A stretch of 27,111 nucleotides of DNA, taken from contig CAJTZI010000030.1 of assembly GCA_910584075.1 (NCBI GenBank), positions 1 to 27,111 on the forward strand. The letters run 5' to 3'. The stretch's first letter is position 1, and every line of letters starts with the position of its first letter. The notes below the pieces were generated by a model that saw only the letters and a program-made list of their open reading frames with translations, made no database searches and had not been told where the DNA came from. The stretch is from an uncultured Oscillibacter sp. GTDB lineage: Bacteria; Bacillota; Clostridia; Oscillospirales; Oscillospiraceae. The position numbers and the translations under genes were made by a program. Positions 21,776 through 27,111 of the stretch are shown here, in pieces.

Positions 21776-23746
21776 TTATTTTTCGCCCCGCAGCTCGATA
21801 ATCCGGTCCCGCAGCACGGCGGCGTACTCGAATTCCAGCATCTTGGACGCCTCTTTCATCTCCTTTTCCAGTCTGGCGATCTCGGCGGCCCGCTCCTGCT
21901 GGCTCAGCTTGCGTTTTTTCCGGGCACGGAGCGTCTCATCCTCCGCCGTGCTGGAGATCTCCAGCACCTCCCGAACGCCCTTGATAATGGTCTTGGGCAC
22001 AATGCCGTGCTCCCGGTTGTACCGGTCCTGAATCCCCCGGCGGCGCTCCGTCTCATCTATGGCCGCCCGCATGGAGGGTGTGATCCCGTCGGCGTACATG
22101 ATGACCAACCCCTCCGCATTCCGGGCCGCCCGGCCAATGGTCTGGATGAGGGAGGTCTCAGACCGGAGGAAGCCCTCCTTGTCCGCGTCCAGAATCGCCA
22201 CCAGGCTCACCTCCGGCAGGTCCAGACCCTCCCGCAGCAGGTTGATGCCAACCAGCACGTCGAATTCCCCCAGCCGCAGATCCCGGATGATCTCCATCCG
22301 CTCGATGGTCTGCACGTCGGAGTGCATATACCGGACTTTGATCCCGGCGTTTTTGAAGTACTCCGTCAAATCCTCCGCCATCTTCTTGGTGAGGGTGGTC
22401 ACCAGCACCCGCTCCTTCCGCTGGGAGCGGGCCTTGATCTCCTCCATCAGGTCGTCGATCTGGCCGGTGACGGGCCGGACCTCCACTCTCGGGTCCAGCA
22501 GGCCCGTGGGGCGGATCACCTGCTCCACCACCTGGTCCGCCCGCTCCCGCTCGTAGGGCCCCGGCGTGGCCGAGACGAAGACAGCCTGTCCAACACGGCC
22601 CTCGAACTCCTCGAATTTCAGCGGACGGTTGTCGTAGGCGCAGGGCAGGCGGAAGCCGTAGCGCACCAAGCTGTCTTTCCGGGCGTGGTCGCCGTTGTAC
22701 ATGGCCCGCACCTGGGGCAGCGTCACGTGGCTCTCGTCCACAAACAGCACGAAGTCCCCCGGAAAGAAGTCCAGCAGCGTCATGGGGGCGGAGCCCACGG
22801 GGCGCTCGGAGATCACCCGGGAGTAATTTTCAATGCCGGAGCAGTAGCCAAGCTCGGCCATCATCTCCATGTCGTACTCCGTTCGCTGGCGGATGCGCTG
22901 GGCCTCCACCAGCTGATCTGCGTCCGTGAAGGCCTTCACCTGCTCCTCCATCTCCCGGCGGATCTCCGCAATGGCCCGGTCCATCTTCTCCTTGGTGGTG
23001 ACATAATGGCTGGCTGGGTAGATGACGATGTGGTTCAGCTTCAGATTGACCGCCCCGGTGATGGGGTTGAACTCGCTGATCCGGTCGATCTCGTCCCCGA
23101 AGAACTCCACCCGGACGGCCCTGTCCTTATAGTAGGCGGGGTAGATCTCCACCGTATCTCCCCGGACCCGGAACATATTCCGCTCAAAGGCGATGTCGTT
23201 GCGCTCATAGCGGATCTCCACCAGGCGTCGCAGCAGCTCGTCCCGCTCCCACTCCGCCCCGGTGCGCAGGGAGACGGACAGCTTGGCGAAATCCTCCGGC
23301 TCGCCCAAGCCGTAGATACAGGAGACGGAGGCCACCACGATCACGTCCCGCCGCTCCAGCAGGGCAAAGGTGGCGGAGAGCCGCAGGCGGTCGATCTCGT
23401 CGTTGGTGGAGGCGTCCTTGGCGATATAGGTATCCGTGTGGGGGATATACGCCTCGGGCTGATAGTAGTCGTAGTAGGACACGAAATATTCCACCGCGTT
23501 GTTTGGAAAAAACTCCTTGAACTCCGCGCACAGCTGAGCCGCCAGAGTCTTGTTGTGGGCCAGCACCAGCGTGGGCCGCTGGACGGCCTCAATGACCTTG
23601 GCCATGGTGAAGGTCTTTCCGGACCCGGTGACGCCCAGCAGCACCTGCTCCTTCAGCCCGTTCTCAATCCCCTCCGCCAGGGCGGCGATGGCCGGCCCCT
23701 GGTCGCCGGAGGGCTGGTATTCAGATACGACTTGAAATTTCGGCAT
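21776..23746 (-). CDS. uvrB: Excinuclease ABC subunit B
   Basis: A 656-residue nucleotide-excision-repair helicase, normal length. It has Walker A GVTGSGKT near residue 40, the beta-hairpin region with YYDYYQPEAY used to probe damaged DNA, the DESH box, the GREGLDLPEV-type motif V (LLREGLDLPEVSLV), the QTIGRAARN motif VI, and the C-terminal UVR motif near 620-655 that binds UvrC. The start is ATG 23746, with GGGAGG 9 nt upstream. It has its own promoter with a probable LexA box, so it is likely damage-inducible. Confidence 0.97.
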   Translation of the reverse strand: MPKFQVVSEYQPSGDQGPAIAALAEGIENGLKEQVLLGVTGSGKTFTMAKVIEAVQRPTLVLAHNKTLAAQLCAEFKEFFPNNAVEYFVSYYDYYQPEAYIPHTDTYIAKDASTNDEIDRLRLSATFALLERRDVIVVASVSCIYGLGEPEDFAKLSVSLRTGAEWERDELLRRLVEIRYERNDIAFERNMFRVRGDTVEIYPAYYKDRAVRVEFFGDEIDRISEFNPITGAVNLKLNHIVIYPASHYVTTKEKMDRAIAEIRREMEEQVKAFTDADQLVEAQRIRQRTEYDMEMMAELGYCSGIENYSRVISERPVGSAPMTLLDFFPGDFVLFVDESHVTLPQVRAMYNGDHARKDSLVRYGFRLPCAYDNRPLKFEEFEGRVGQAVFVSATPGPYERERADQVVEQVIRPTGLLDPRVEVRPVTGQIDDLMEEIKARSQRKERVLVTTLTKKMAEDLTEYFKNAGIKVRYMHSDVQTIERMEIIRDLRLGEFDVLVGINLLREGLDLPEVSLVAILDADKEGFLRSETSLIQTIGRAARNAEGLVIMYADGITPSMRAAIDETERRRGIQDRYNREHGIVPKTIIKGVREVLEISSTAEDETLRARKKRKLSQQERAAEIARLEKEMKEASKMLEFEYAAVLRDRIIELRGEK

Positions 23747-23787
23747 AGGTGCTTGCCTCCCAATCATGTTCCGCAATGTGCGCTTTC

Positions 23788-23816
23788 ATTATATCACGGC
23801 GCCCCGTTGTTTGCAA
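23788..23816 (-). promoter_or_regulatory. Promoter of uvrB
   Basis: On the minus strand, TTGCAA (23811-23816) and TATAAT (23788-23793) are 17 bp apart, about 40 bp before the start codon. Confidence 0.8.
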
Positions 23817-23826
23817 CATTTGTTCG
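23813..23826 (-). promoter_or_regulatory. Probable LexA (DinR-type) SOS box at uvrB
   Basis: CGAACAAATGTTGC on the minus strand matches eight of the ten fixed positions of the Firmicute SOS box CGAAC-N4-GTTCG. It overlaps the uvrB -35 box, where LexA would block RNA polymerase. uvrB is a classic SOS gene. Confidence 0.65.
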
Positions 23827-23902
23827 ATATTCCCCGTGCGGATCTTCTCCCGGAAACCCCGTCCGCTCTCCGCCGTCCGGCGGCACACCGCGTCATTGAT
23901 CC

Positions 23903-24580
23903 TCAAATTCTCTCCAAATATCCCGATTCCGCCATGGACACAAAGTCCCCGTCCGCCACGATGATGTGATCCGCCAGCCGGACACCGACCGTCCCCAGCG
24001 CTTTCTTGGCCTGTTCCGTGGTGTTGATGTCGTCCTCAGAGGGCAGGGCGATGCCGCTGGGGTGGTTGTGGGATAAAATCACCGCGCTGGCGGAGGTCAG
24101 AATGGCGTTTTCCACCAAAAGCCGTATGTTCAAATCCGTGCTGCTGGCGCTGCCCTCGCTGAGACGCTTGCAGGCCATGAGCTTTCCCTTTTGGTCCAGG
24201 CACAGCTGGTAGAGCACCTCCCGGCCCAGTCCGGCGAAGAGCTCCAGAAGGTATGCCCCCGCCCGCTCCGCGGAGTTCAGCACCGTCTCCCGGGCGTCCG
24301 CCAGCCGGGCCTTGCGGCTGAGCTGGGGGACCAGCCGCAGCAGAACCGCCGCGCTTTCCCCGACGCCCTCCACCTTCCGCAAATCCTCCACCGGCGCCTC
24401 CAGCACGGCGGAGAGAGAGCCGTAGCGCTCCATCAGCGCGTGGGCGATGGGATTGGTGTCCCGCCGGGGGATGGCGTAGTACAACAGCAGCTCCAGGGCC
24501 TCATGGTCGGCAAAGGCATCCAGTCCCGCGGTGAGAAACCGCGCCCGCACCTTCTCCCGATGCCCGTCGTGAATCCCCAT
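23903..24580 (-). CDS. radC: RadC-family JAB-domain protein
   Basis: A 225-residue RadC protein. The N-terminal helix-hairpin-helix part (about 1-100; YAIPRRDTNPIAHAL, VEGVGESAAVLL) precedes a JAB/MPN metalloprotease-like domain with the zinc-binding signature SHNHPSG. RadC was named for repair but its role is unsettled; its neighbour uvrB is a repair gene with a separate promoter. A GGAGGTGG ribosome site precedes the ATG. Confidence 0.95.
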   Translation of the reverse strand: MGIHDGHREKVRARFLTAGLDAFADHEALELLLYYAIPRRDTNPIAHALMERYGSLSAVLEAPVEDLRKVEGVGESAAVLLRLVPQLSRKARLADARETVLNSAERAGAYLLELFAGLGREVLYQLCLDQKGKLMACKRLSEGSASSTDLNIRLLVENAILTSASAVILSHNHPSGIALPSEDDINTTEQAKKALGTVGVRLADHIIVADGDFVSMAESGYLERI

Positions 24581-24627
24581 CGGTCCACCTCCCTCTCCAC
24601 CTCACGGCCGGATTTTTGCAACGCTTT

Positions 24628-24656
24628 ATTATACCATGAGAAGATGCTCCCCACAA
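24628..24656 (-). promoter_or_regulatory. Promoter of radC
   Basis: TTGTGG (24651-24656) and a perfect TATAAT (24628-24633) are 17 bp apart on the minus strand. Confidence 0.7.
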
Positions 24657-24723
24657 GCTATTTCCGCCGGTAAAATTCCCGCCGGGCATTTTTCTCCCCC
24701 CCGCCTCCCGCGGGAACATAAAA

Positions 24724-24750
24724 AAGCCGCAGGCCTGCGGCCTGCGGCTT
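24724..24750 (-). terminator. Terminator upstream of radC
   Basis: A 12-bp perfect stem (24724-24735 with 24739-24750) has a 3-nt loop. On the minus strand it is followed by a T run (CTTTTTTATG). It insulates the radC promoter from upstream transcription. Confidence 0.8.
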
Positions 24751-24840
24751 GGGTTGGCGCGTTTTGGAAAGGAACCGGAAAACGATCTATCGTAAACGGG
24801 TGTCTCACCCAAACGTCCATGCAATTTGCGGATAAAAACA

Positions 24841-24866
24841 AAAATCCCACGCCTCTTCCGGCGTGG
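24841..24866 (-). terminator. Terminator of the 27-codon gene
   Basis: On the minus strand CCACGCC-ggaaga-GGCGTGG is followed by GATTTTTGTTTTT. It sits 12 bp after the stop codon of the small gene at 24879-24962. Confidence 0.8.
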
Positions 24867-24878
24867 TTTCACGGGTTT

Positions 24879-24962
24879 TTACCGCTCACTTTCGGACCAA
24901 GTCTCGCCTACGAAAATCAGGTCGTCCACGTCGCCATATACTGGGTACTTGATGTCTTTCAC
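24879..24962 (-). CDS. Putative 27-residue small protein
   Basis: GTG 24962 is preceded by AAAGGAGAG about 7 nt upstream and opens a 27-codon frame ending TAA. The product starts MKDIKYPVYGDVDD and ends VGETWSESER. It is acidic, with no hydrophobic segment. A strong promoter (TTGCAA-17-TATAAT at 25000-25028) lies upstream and an intrinsic terminator lies 12 bp after the stop. Promoter, ribosome site, frame and terminator together make a complete small gene, so translation is likely. The transcript could alternatively act as an sRNA. No family is recognised. Confidence 0.6.
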   Translation of the reverse strand: MKDIKYPVYGDVDDLIFVGETWSESER

Positions 24963-24999
24963 AGCACTTCTCTCCTTTCTTTGCTTTGAGGTTATGTTG

Positions 25000-25028
25000 A
25001 TTATAGCATGATTTTTCCCAAATTGCAA
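25000..25028 (-). promoter_or_regulatory. Promoter of the 27-codon gene
   Basis: TTGCAA (25023-25028) and TATAAT (25000-25005) are 17 bp apart on the minus strand. The -35 box is the same as at uvrB. Confidence 0.8.
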
Positions 25029-25179
25029 CCCCTATTTGTGGTAGTTTTCCCAAAGGCCAACCTTTTATCTTGTGGATTGCTGGAATCGTGCCACGCCAGC
25101 GCGCCCGGAGCGTACGTTTTCTCCATAGGCCCCGCCGTTTCTTTGTCTATTTTTTCTCTCGCAATCACACAGCCTGTTG

Positions 25180-25188
25180 TGCTATAAT
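25180..25188 (+). promoter_or_regulatory. Extended -10 promoter for the 25240-26414 genes
   Basis: TGCTATAAT is a perfect extended -10 box, 51 bp before the first start codon. There is no good -35. Confidence 0.55.
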
Positions 25189-25239
25189 ATATAGAATTAA
25201 AATACACAGGTGAATTCTGATTTCCAAAGGGGACCACCT

Positions 25240-25535
25240 ATGGACATCTGGCTGTACGTGATGTTCATCGAAAAGGCCAAGACCCGCAGCAGGCTCACCA
25301 GGGCCGCGGTGGCGCGGAACGCCGCCAACCTGAAAAAGCCGGATGACGGCGGACACCTGAAGCTGGGCGGCACATGCAAGGGCTGTTCCGGCGTAGCGGG
25401 CATGTACATCCGGCCGGGAGTTCCGAGGAGGCGGAGGAACTCCGCAAGGCCGGGCCTCTGGTTCTGGAGGGATTCGCCGCCTGCAAGCTGAAAGCGGTGC
25501 AGACGGCCAACCGGGAGAACAACTACCCGCTCTGA
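25240..25535 (+). pseudogene. Frameshifted small gene, function unknown
   Basis: ATG 25240 (AAAGGGGA 7 nt upstream) opens a protein-like frame (MDIWLYVMFIEKAKTRSR, then GTCKGCSGVAGMYIRPG). After about 25415 it turns into Arg/Pro-rich nonsense. From the same point another frame reads GSSEEAEELRKAGPLVLEGF and ends NNYPL at 25533-25535, just before the next ribosome site. One extra G in the CCGGGA stretch near 25414 would join them into about 98 residues. The most likely cause is a one-base deletion, or a sequencing error. It carries several Cys and lies upstream of the phosphoesterase. Confidence 0.65.
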
Positions 25536-25556
25536 AAGGAGGAGGCGTCTGAGTCT

Positions 25557-26414
25557 ATGGCAGACCATCCCAAAAAGCGCCGCCCCCTGCGGACGCTGTG
25601 TACTCTCACAATTCTGGCCCTGCTGACCGCCCTGTTTGTCCACTGGGACAACACGGCCTTGCAGGTGACCCATTTTGAGCCGGTCTTCACCGGACTGCCG
25701 GAGGGCTTTGACGGCTGCCGGCTGGTGGTGCTGAGTGATCTCCACGGTGGGGAGTTCGGTCCAGGGAACGGAGAACTGTTCGCCGCCGTGGCGGAGGCCG
25801 TACCGGATTATATTGTCTACCTGGGGGATCTGGAGGACCGGTGCCGGGGCCCCAGGGAGGGTTACGCGGAATCAGTGGCCCAGGGCCTCTCGGCCATCGC
25901 GCCGCTGTATTACGTCACCGGCAATCACGAGTGGGCCATCGGCGATGTGCCGGAGCTGAAGGAGCGTCTGGAGGCCCACGGGGCCCGGGTGCTGGACAAC
26001 GAGTTCGTCACCCTGGAGCGGAACGGGGATACGGTGGTTCTGGCGGGCATTGACGATCCCAACGGCTACGCCGACCAGAAGACGCCGGAGCAGGTGGCGG
26101 CAGAGGTCTATGCCGCCCAGGGCGCCCCCTTCTGGATACTGCTGGCCCACCGGAACAATGCGTTCGCGGAGCGGTACAGCCTGCTGGGAGCGGACCTGGT
26201 GCTCTCTGGCCACGGCCACGGCGGGATTATCCGTCTGCCCTTTACGGACGGGCTTTTGTCCGTGGAGCGGACGTTTTTTCCCTCCTACACGGCGGGGTTT
26301 TATGAGGAGAACGGCTCGGCGCTGTTCGTCACCCGGGGGCTTGGGAATTCCGGACCCATGTTCCGGCTGTTCAACCGTCCGGAGGTGGCGGTGGTGACGC
26401 TGCGGTCATCTTAG
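25557..26414 (+). CDS. Membrane-anchored calcineurin-like metallophosphoesterase
   Basis: A 285-residue protein with a basic N-terminus, one hydrophobic anchor (about 13-28) and a metallophosphoesterase domain outside the membrane (YkuE/YaeI-like). All metal-site motifs are visible: Asp61 and His63 in SDLHGG, Asp91 in GDLED, Asn123-His124 in GNHEW, His198 in LAHRNN, and His219/His221 in GHGHGG. Relatives hydrolyse phosphodiesters or lipid pyrophosphates; the substrate is unknown. AAAGGAGGAGG lies about 11 nt before the ATG. The last 9 bp overlap the end of the convergent small gene. Confidence 0.9.
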   Translation: MADHPKKRRPLRTLCTLTILALLTALFVHWDNTALQVTHFEPVFTGLPEGFDGCRLVVLSDLHGGEFGPGNGELFAAVAEAVPDYIVYLGDLEDRCRGPREGYAESVAQGLSAIAPLYYVTGNHEWAIGDVPELKERLEAHGARVLDNEFVTLERNGDTVVLAGIDDPNGYADQKTPEQVAAEVYAAQGAPFWILLAHRNNAFAERYSLLGADLVLSGHGHGGIIRLPFTDGLLSVERTFFPSYTAGFYEENGSALFVTRGLGNSGPMFRLFNRPEVAVVTLRSS

Positions 26415-26612
26415 GAAGTTCTGGATGGGCAGGGGCTCCCAGCCCCTGCGGGCGTCGGAGAGATTCATGCCCAGGCACAATCCCTGATAGAAGGAATAGA
26501 GGCCCTGTGCCAGGACGGGGTTTTTCCCGATGTACTCGGCCCAGTCCTCCGGGTCCGGGATGGTGACCCAATGGTAATAAAGTTGTTCCACAACTTCTGG
26601 AATGTCGTTCAT
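26406..26612 (-). CDS. Small protein divergent from XRE (module 2 partner)
   Basis: A 68-residue acidic protein of unknown function, with several aromatic residues. Its second half (F41..G44-L45.L47-G48..L51.D53.R55-R56-G57) matches the module 1 small protein at 16086-16337 when one residue is gapped. The start is ATG 26612, with GGAGG 7 nt upstream. It is driven by a consensus promoter at 26659-26687 that shares the intergenic region with the divergent XRE gene. Confidence 0.8.
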   Translation of the reverse strand: MNDIPEVVEQLYYHWVTIPDPEDWAEYIGKNPVLAQGLYSFYQGLCLGMNLSDARRGWEPLPIQNFLR

Positions 26613-26658
26613 GGCTCCGCCTCCGAATACATATTTTTTTGTGCATTGTTTAATTATT

Positions 26659-26687
26659 ATTATAATATACGGATATTCGTGTGTCAA
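26659..26687 (-). promoter_or_regulatory. Consensus promoter of the module 2 small gene
   Basis: On the minus strand, TTGACA (26682-26687) and TATAAT (26659-26664) are both perfect and 17 bp apart. The -35 box touches the ribosome site of the divergent XRE gene. Confidence 0.9.
26669..26680. promoter_or_regulatory. Probable XRE operator inside the promoter spacer (module 2)
   Basis: ACGGATATTCGT is a near-perfect palindrome (10 of 12 positions) inside the 17-bp spacer. This is the same placement as the GACTTT/AAAGTC palindrome in module 1, but a different sequence. Confidence 0.5.
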
Positions 26688-26696
26688 GGGGGATTT

Positions 26697-26924
26697 ATGG
26701 ATTTTGCAGAGAGAATCCGGAGGCTCCGGAGGGCAGAACATCTGACGCAGGCTGCGCTTGCCCCAAAGGTTGGCCTGACTACCCGGGGGTATCAGGATAT
26801 GGAATTAGGCTCCCTTCCAAGGTATGAAAATCTACTCCGGATTGCGGACTATTACGATGTCTCTGTGGACTGGCTTATGGGCCGGACCGAGGACCGGTAT
26901 GCGCACCGGCGGAAGCCGGAGTAA
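26697..26924 (+). CDS. Small XRE-family helix-turn-helix regulator (module 2)
   Basis: A 75-residue protein that is almost entirely a Cro/C1-type domain. The helix-turn-helix is at about 17-40 (LTQAALAPKVGLTTRGYQDM), followed by LRIADYYDVSVDWLMGRTED. The start is ATG 26697, with AAGGGGG 4-5 nt upstream; the frame extends upstream across the promoter region without sense. It is divergent from the small gene at 26406-26612. Repeat copy C begins one base after the stop codon. Confidence 0.9.
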   Translation: MDFAERIRRLRRAEHLTQAALAPKVGLTTRGYQDMELGSLPRYENLLRIADYYDVSVDWLMGRTEDRYAHRRKPE

Positions 26925-26925
26925 G

Positions 26926-27111
26926 TGCTCGCCCTGACGGGCGGGGTCTTGTTTTGCCCTGACGGGCAGGGAAGATTTCAGCCATGATGATGGCTTGGCA
27001 ATGCACCCCCCATTTTCTCTTTTCGGTTGCGCCGAAAAGAGAAAACGGGCCGTGCACGGTCCAAAAGAGAAAAAGACGCTGGGGCGGAATTTGACCGCGA
27101 GGGTCAAATTC
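26926..27111 (+). repeat. Structured intergenic repeat, copy C, abutting the XRE gene
   Basis: Starts with TGCTCGCCC one base after the XRE stop and runs to the window edge, so its end is unknown. It is nearly identical to copy B. It contains a duplicated GCCCTGACGGGC hairpin, the GCCATgatgATGGC hairpin, the 14-bp hairpin (27013-27026 with 27032-27045), the CCGTGCACGG palindrome, and the GAATTTGACC/GGTCAAATTC hairpin. Compared with B it carries an extra block of about 20 bp near 26947-26968. Confidence 0.85.

Noticed and set aside
22007..23899. 630-codon open frame on the plus strand opposite uvrB
   Set aside because: Antisense shadow of uvrB, with no family-like motifs or ribosome site.
15157..27111. 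CRISPR array formed by the repeated sequences
   Set aside because: The repeats are long (126-326 bp), inverted relative to each other, 0.4-11 kb apart, with no regular spacers and no cas genes.

Overview
The window looks like chromosome from a GC-rich member of the class Clostridia, most probably an Oscillospiraceae-type gut bacterium (Flavonifractor/Oscillibacter/Lawsonibacter-like). The genus is inference from gene content and style. Supporting signs are a T-box riboswitch, SigA-type promoters with strong AGGAGG ribosome sites and frequent TTG/GTG starts, a trmFO-plsX-acpP-rnc cluster, a Crh/HPr-like protein, a LexA/DinR-type box at uvrB, and housekeeping genes of about 60-65% GC.

Layout. 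1-1600: a tRNA-Ala(UGC) on the minus strand, an amidohydrolase and an HPr-like protein without the catalytic His. 1600-4600: a membrane protein, a KdpD/KdpE-like two-component pair without any potassium-pump genes, and a single-domain alkylguanine-DNA alkyltransferase. 4600-6510: a Dabb protein and a class I aminotransferase under a T-box leader whose specifier I read as GCC (alanine). 6507-10730: a broken lipoprotein gene, the DNA translocase ftsK/spoIIIE, and uppP. 10.8-11.5 kb: an AT-richer GNAT acetyltransferase island. 11.6-15.0 kb: trmFO-plsX-acpP-rnc (tRNA modification, phospholipid and fatty acid synthesis, RNase III). 15.0-15.8 kb: about 750 bp of non-coding inverted repeats. 15.8-16.3 kb: a small XRE regulator divergent from a small protein gene. 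16.3-21.7 kb: a minus-strand run encoding a YbaK-like deacylase, an EamA transporter, a DHHW/AlgJ-like protein and an MBOAT acyltransferase, a membrane protein split by a 164-bp MITE-like insertion, and a YjbR protein. 21.8-24.6 kb: DNA-repair genes uvrB (with a putative SOS box) and radC. 24.7-26.4 kb: a 27-codon small gene with its own promoter and terminator, a frameshifted small gene, and a membrane-anchored metallophosphoesterase. 26.4-27.1 kb: a second divergent small-protein/XRE pair followed by another copy of the repeat.

The most interesting structure is a module present twice, at 15.62-16.34 kb and 26.41-27.11 kb. Each copy has a tiny XRE repressor divergent from a 68-83 residue protein. 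Each has a consensus TTGACA-17-TATAAT promoter driving the small protein, with a palindrome lying inside the 17-bp promoter spacer. In each, a structured repeat starts 0 or 1 nt after the XRE stop codon. The two small proteins share a C-terminal motif (F..GL.LG..L..D.RRG, with a one-residue gap) and look homologous. A third, shortened repeat copy at 15157 carries compensatory changes in its main hairpin, which suggests the folded form is kept by selection.

Other points: the MITE-split gene, a tRNA-Ala with A3-U70 and a mismatched acceptor stem, the Ala T-box on an aminotransferase, a Crh-like protein with Leu15 but intact Ser46, and several decaying genes.
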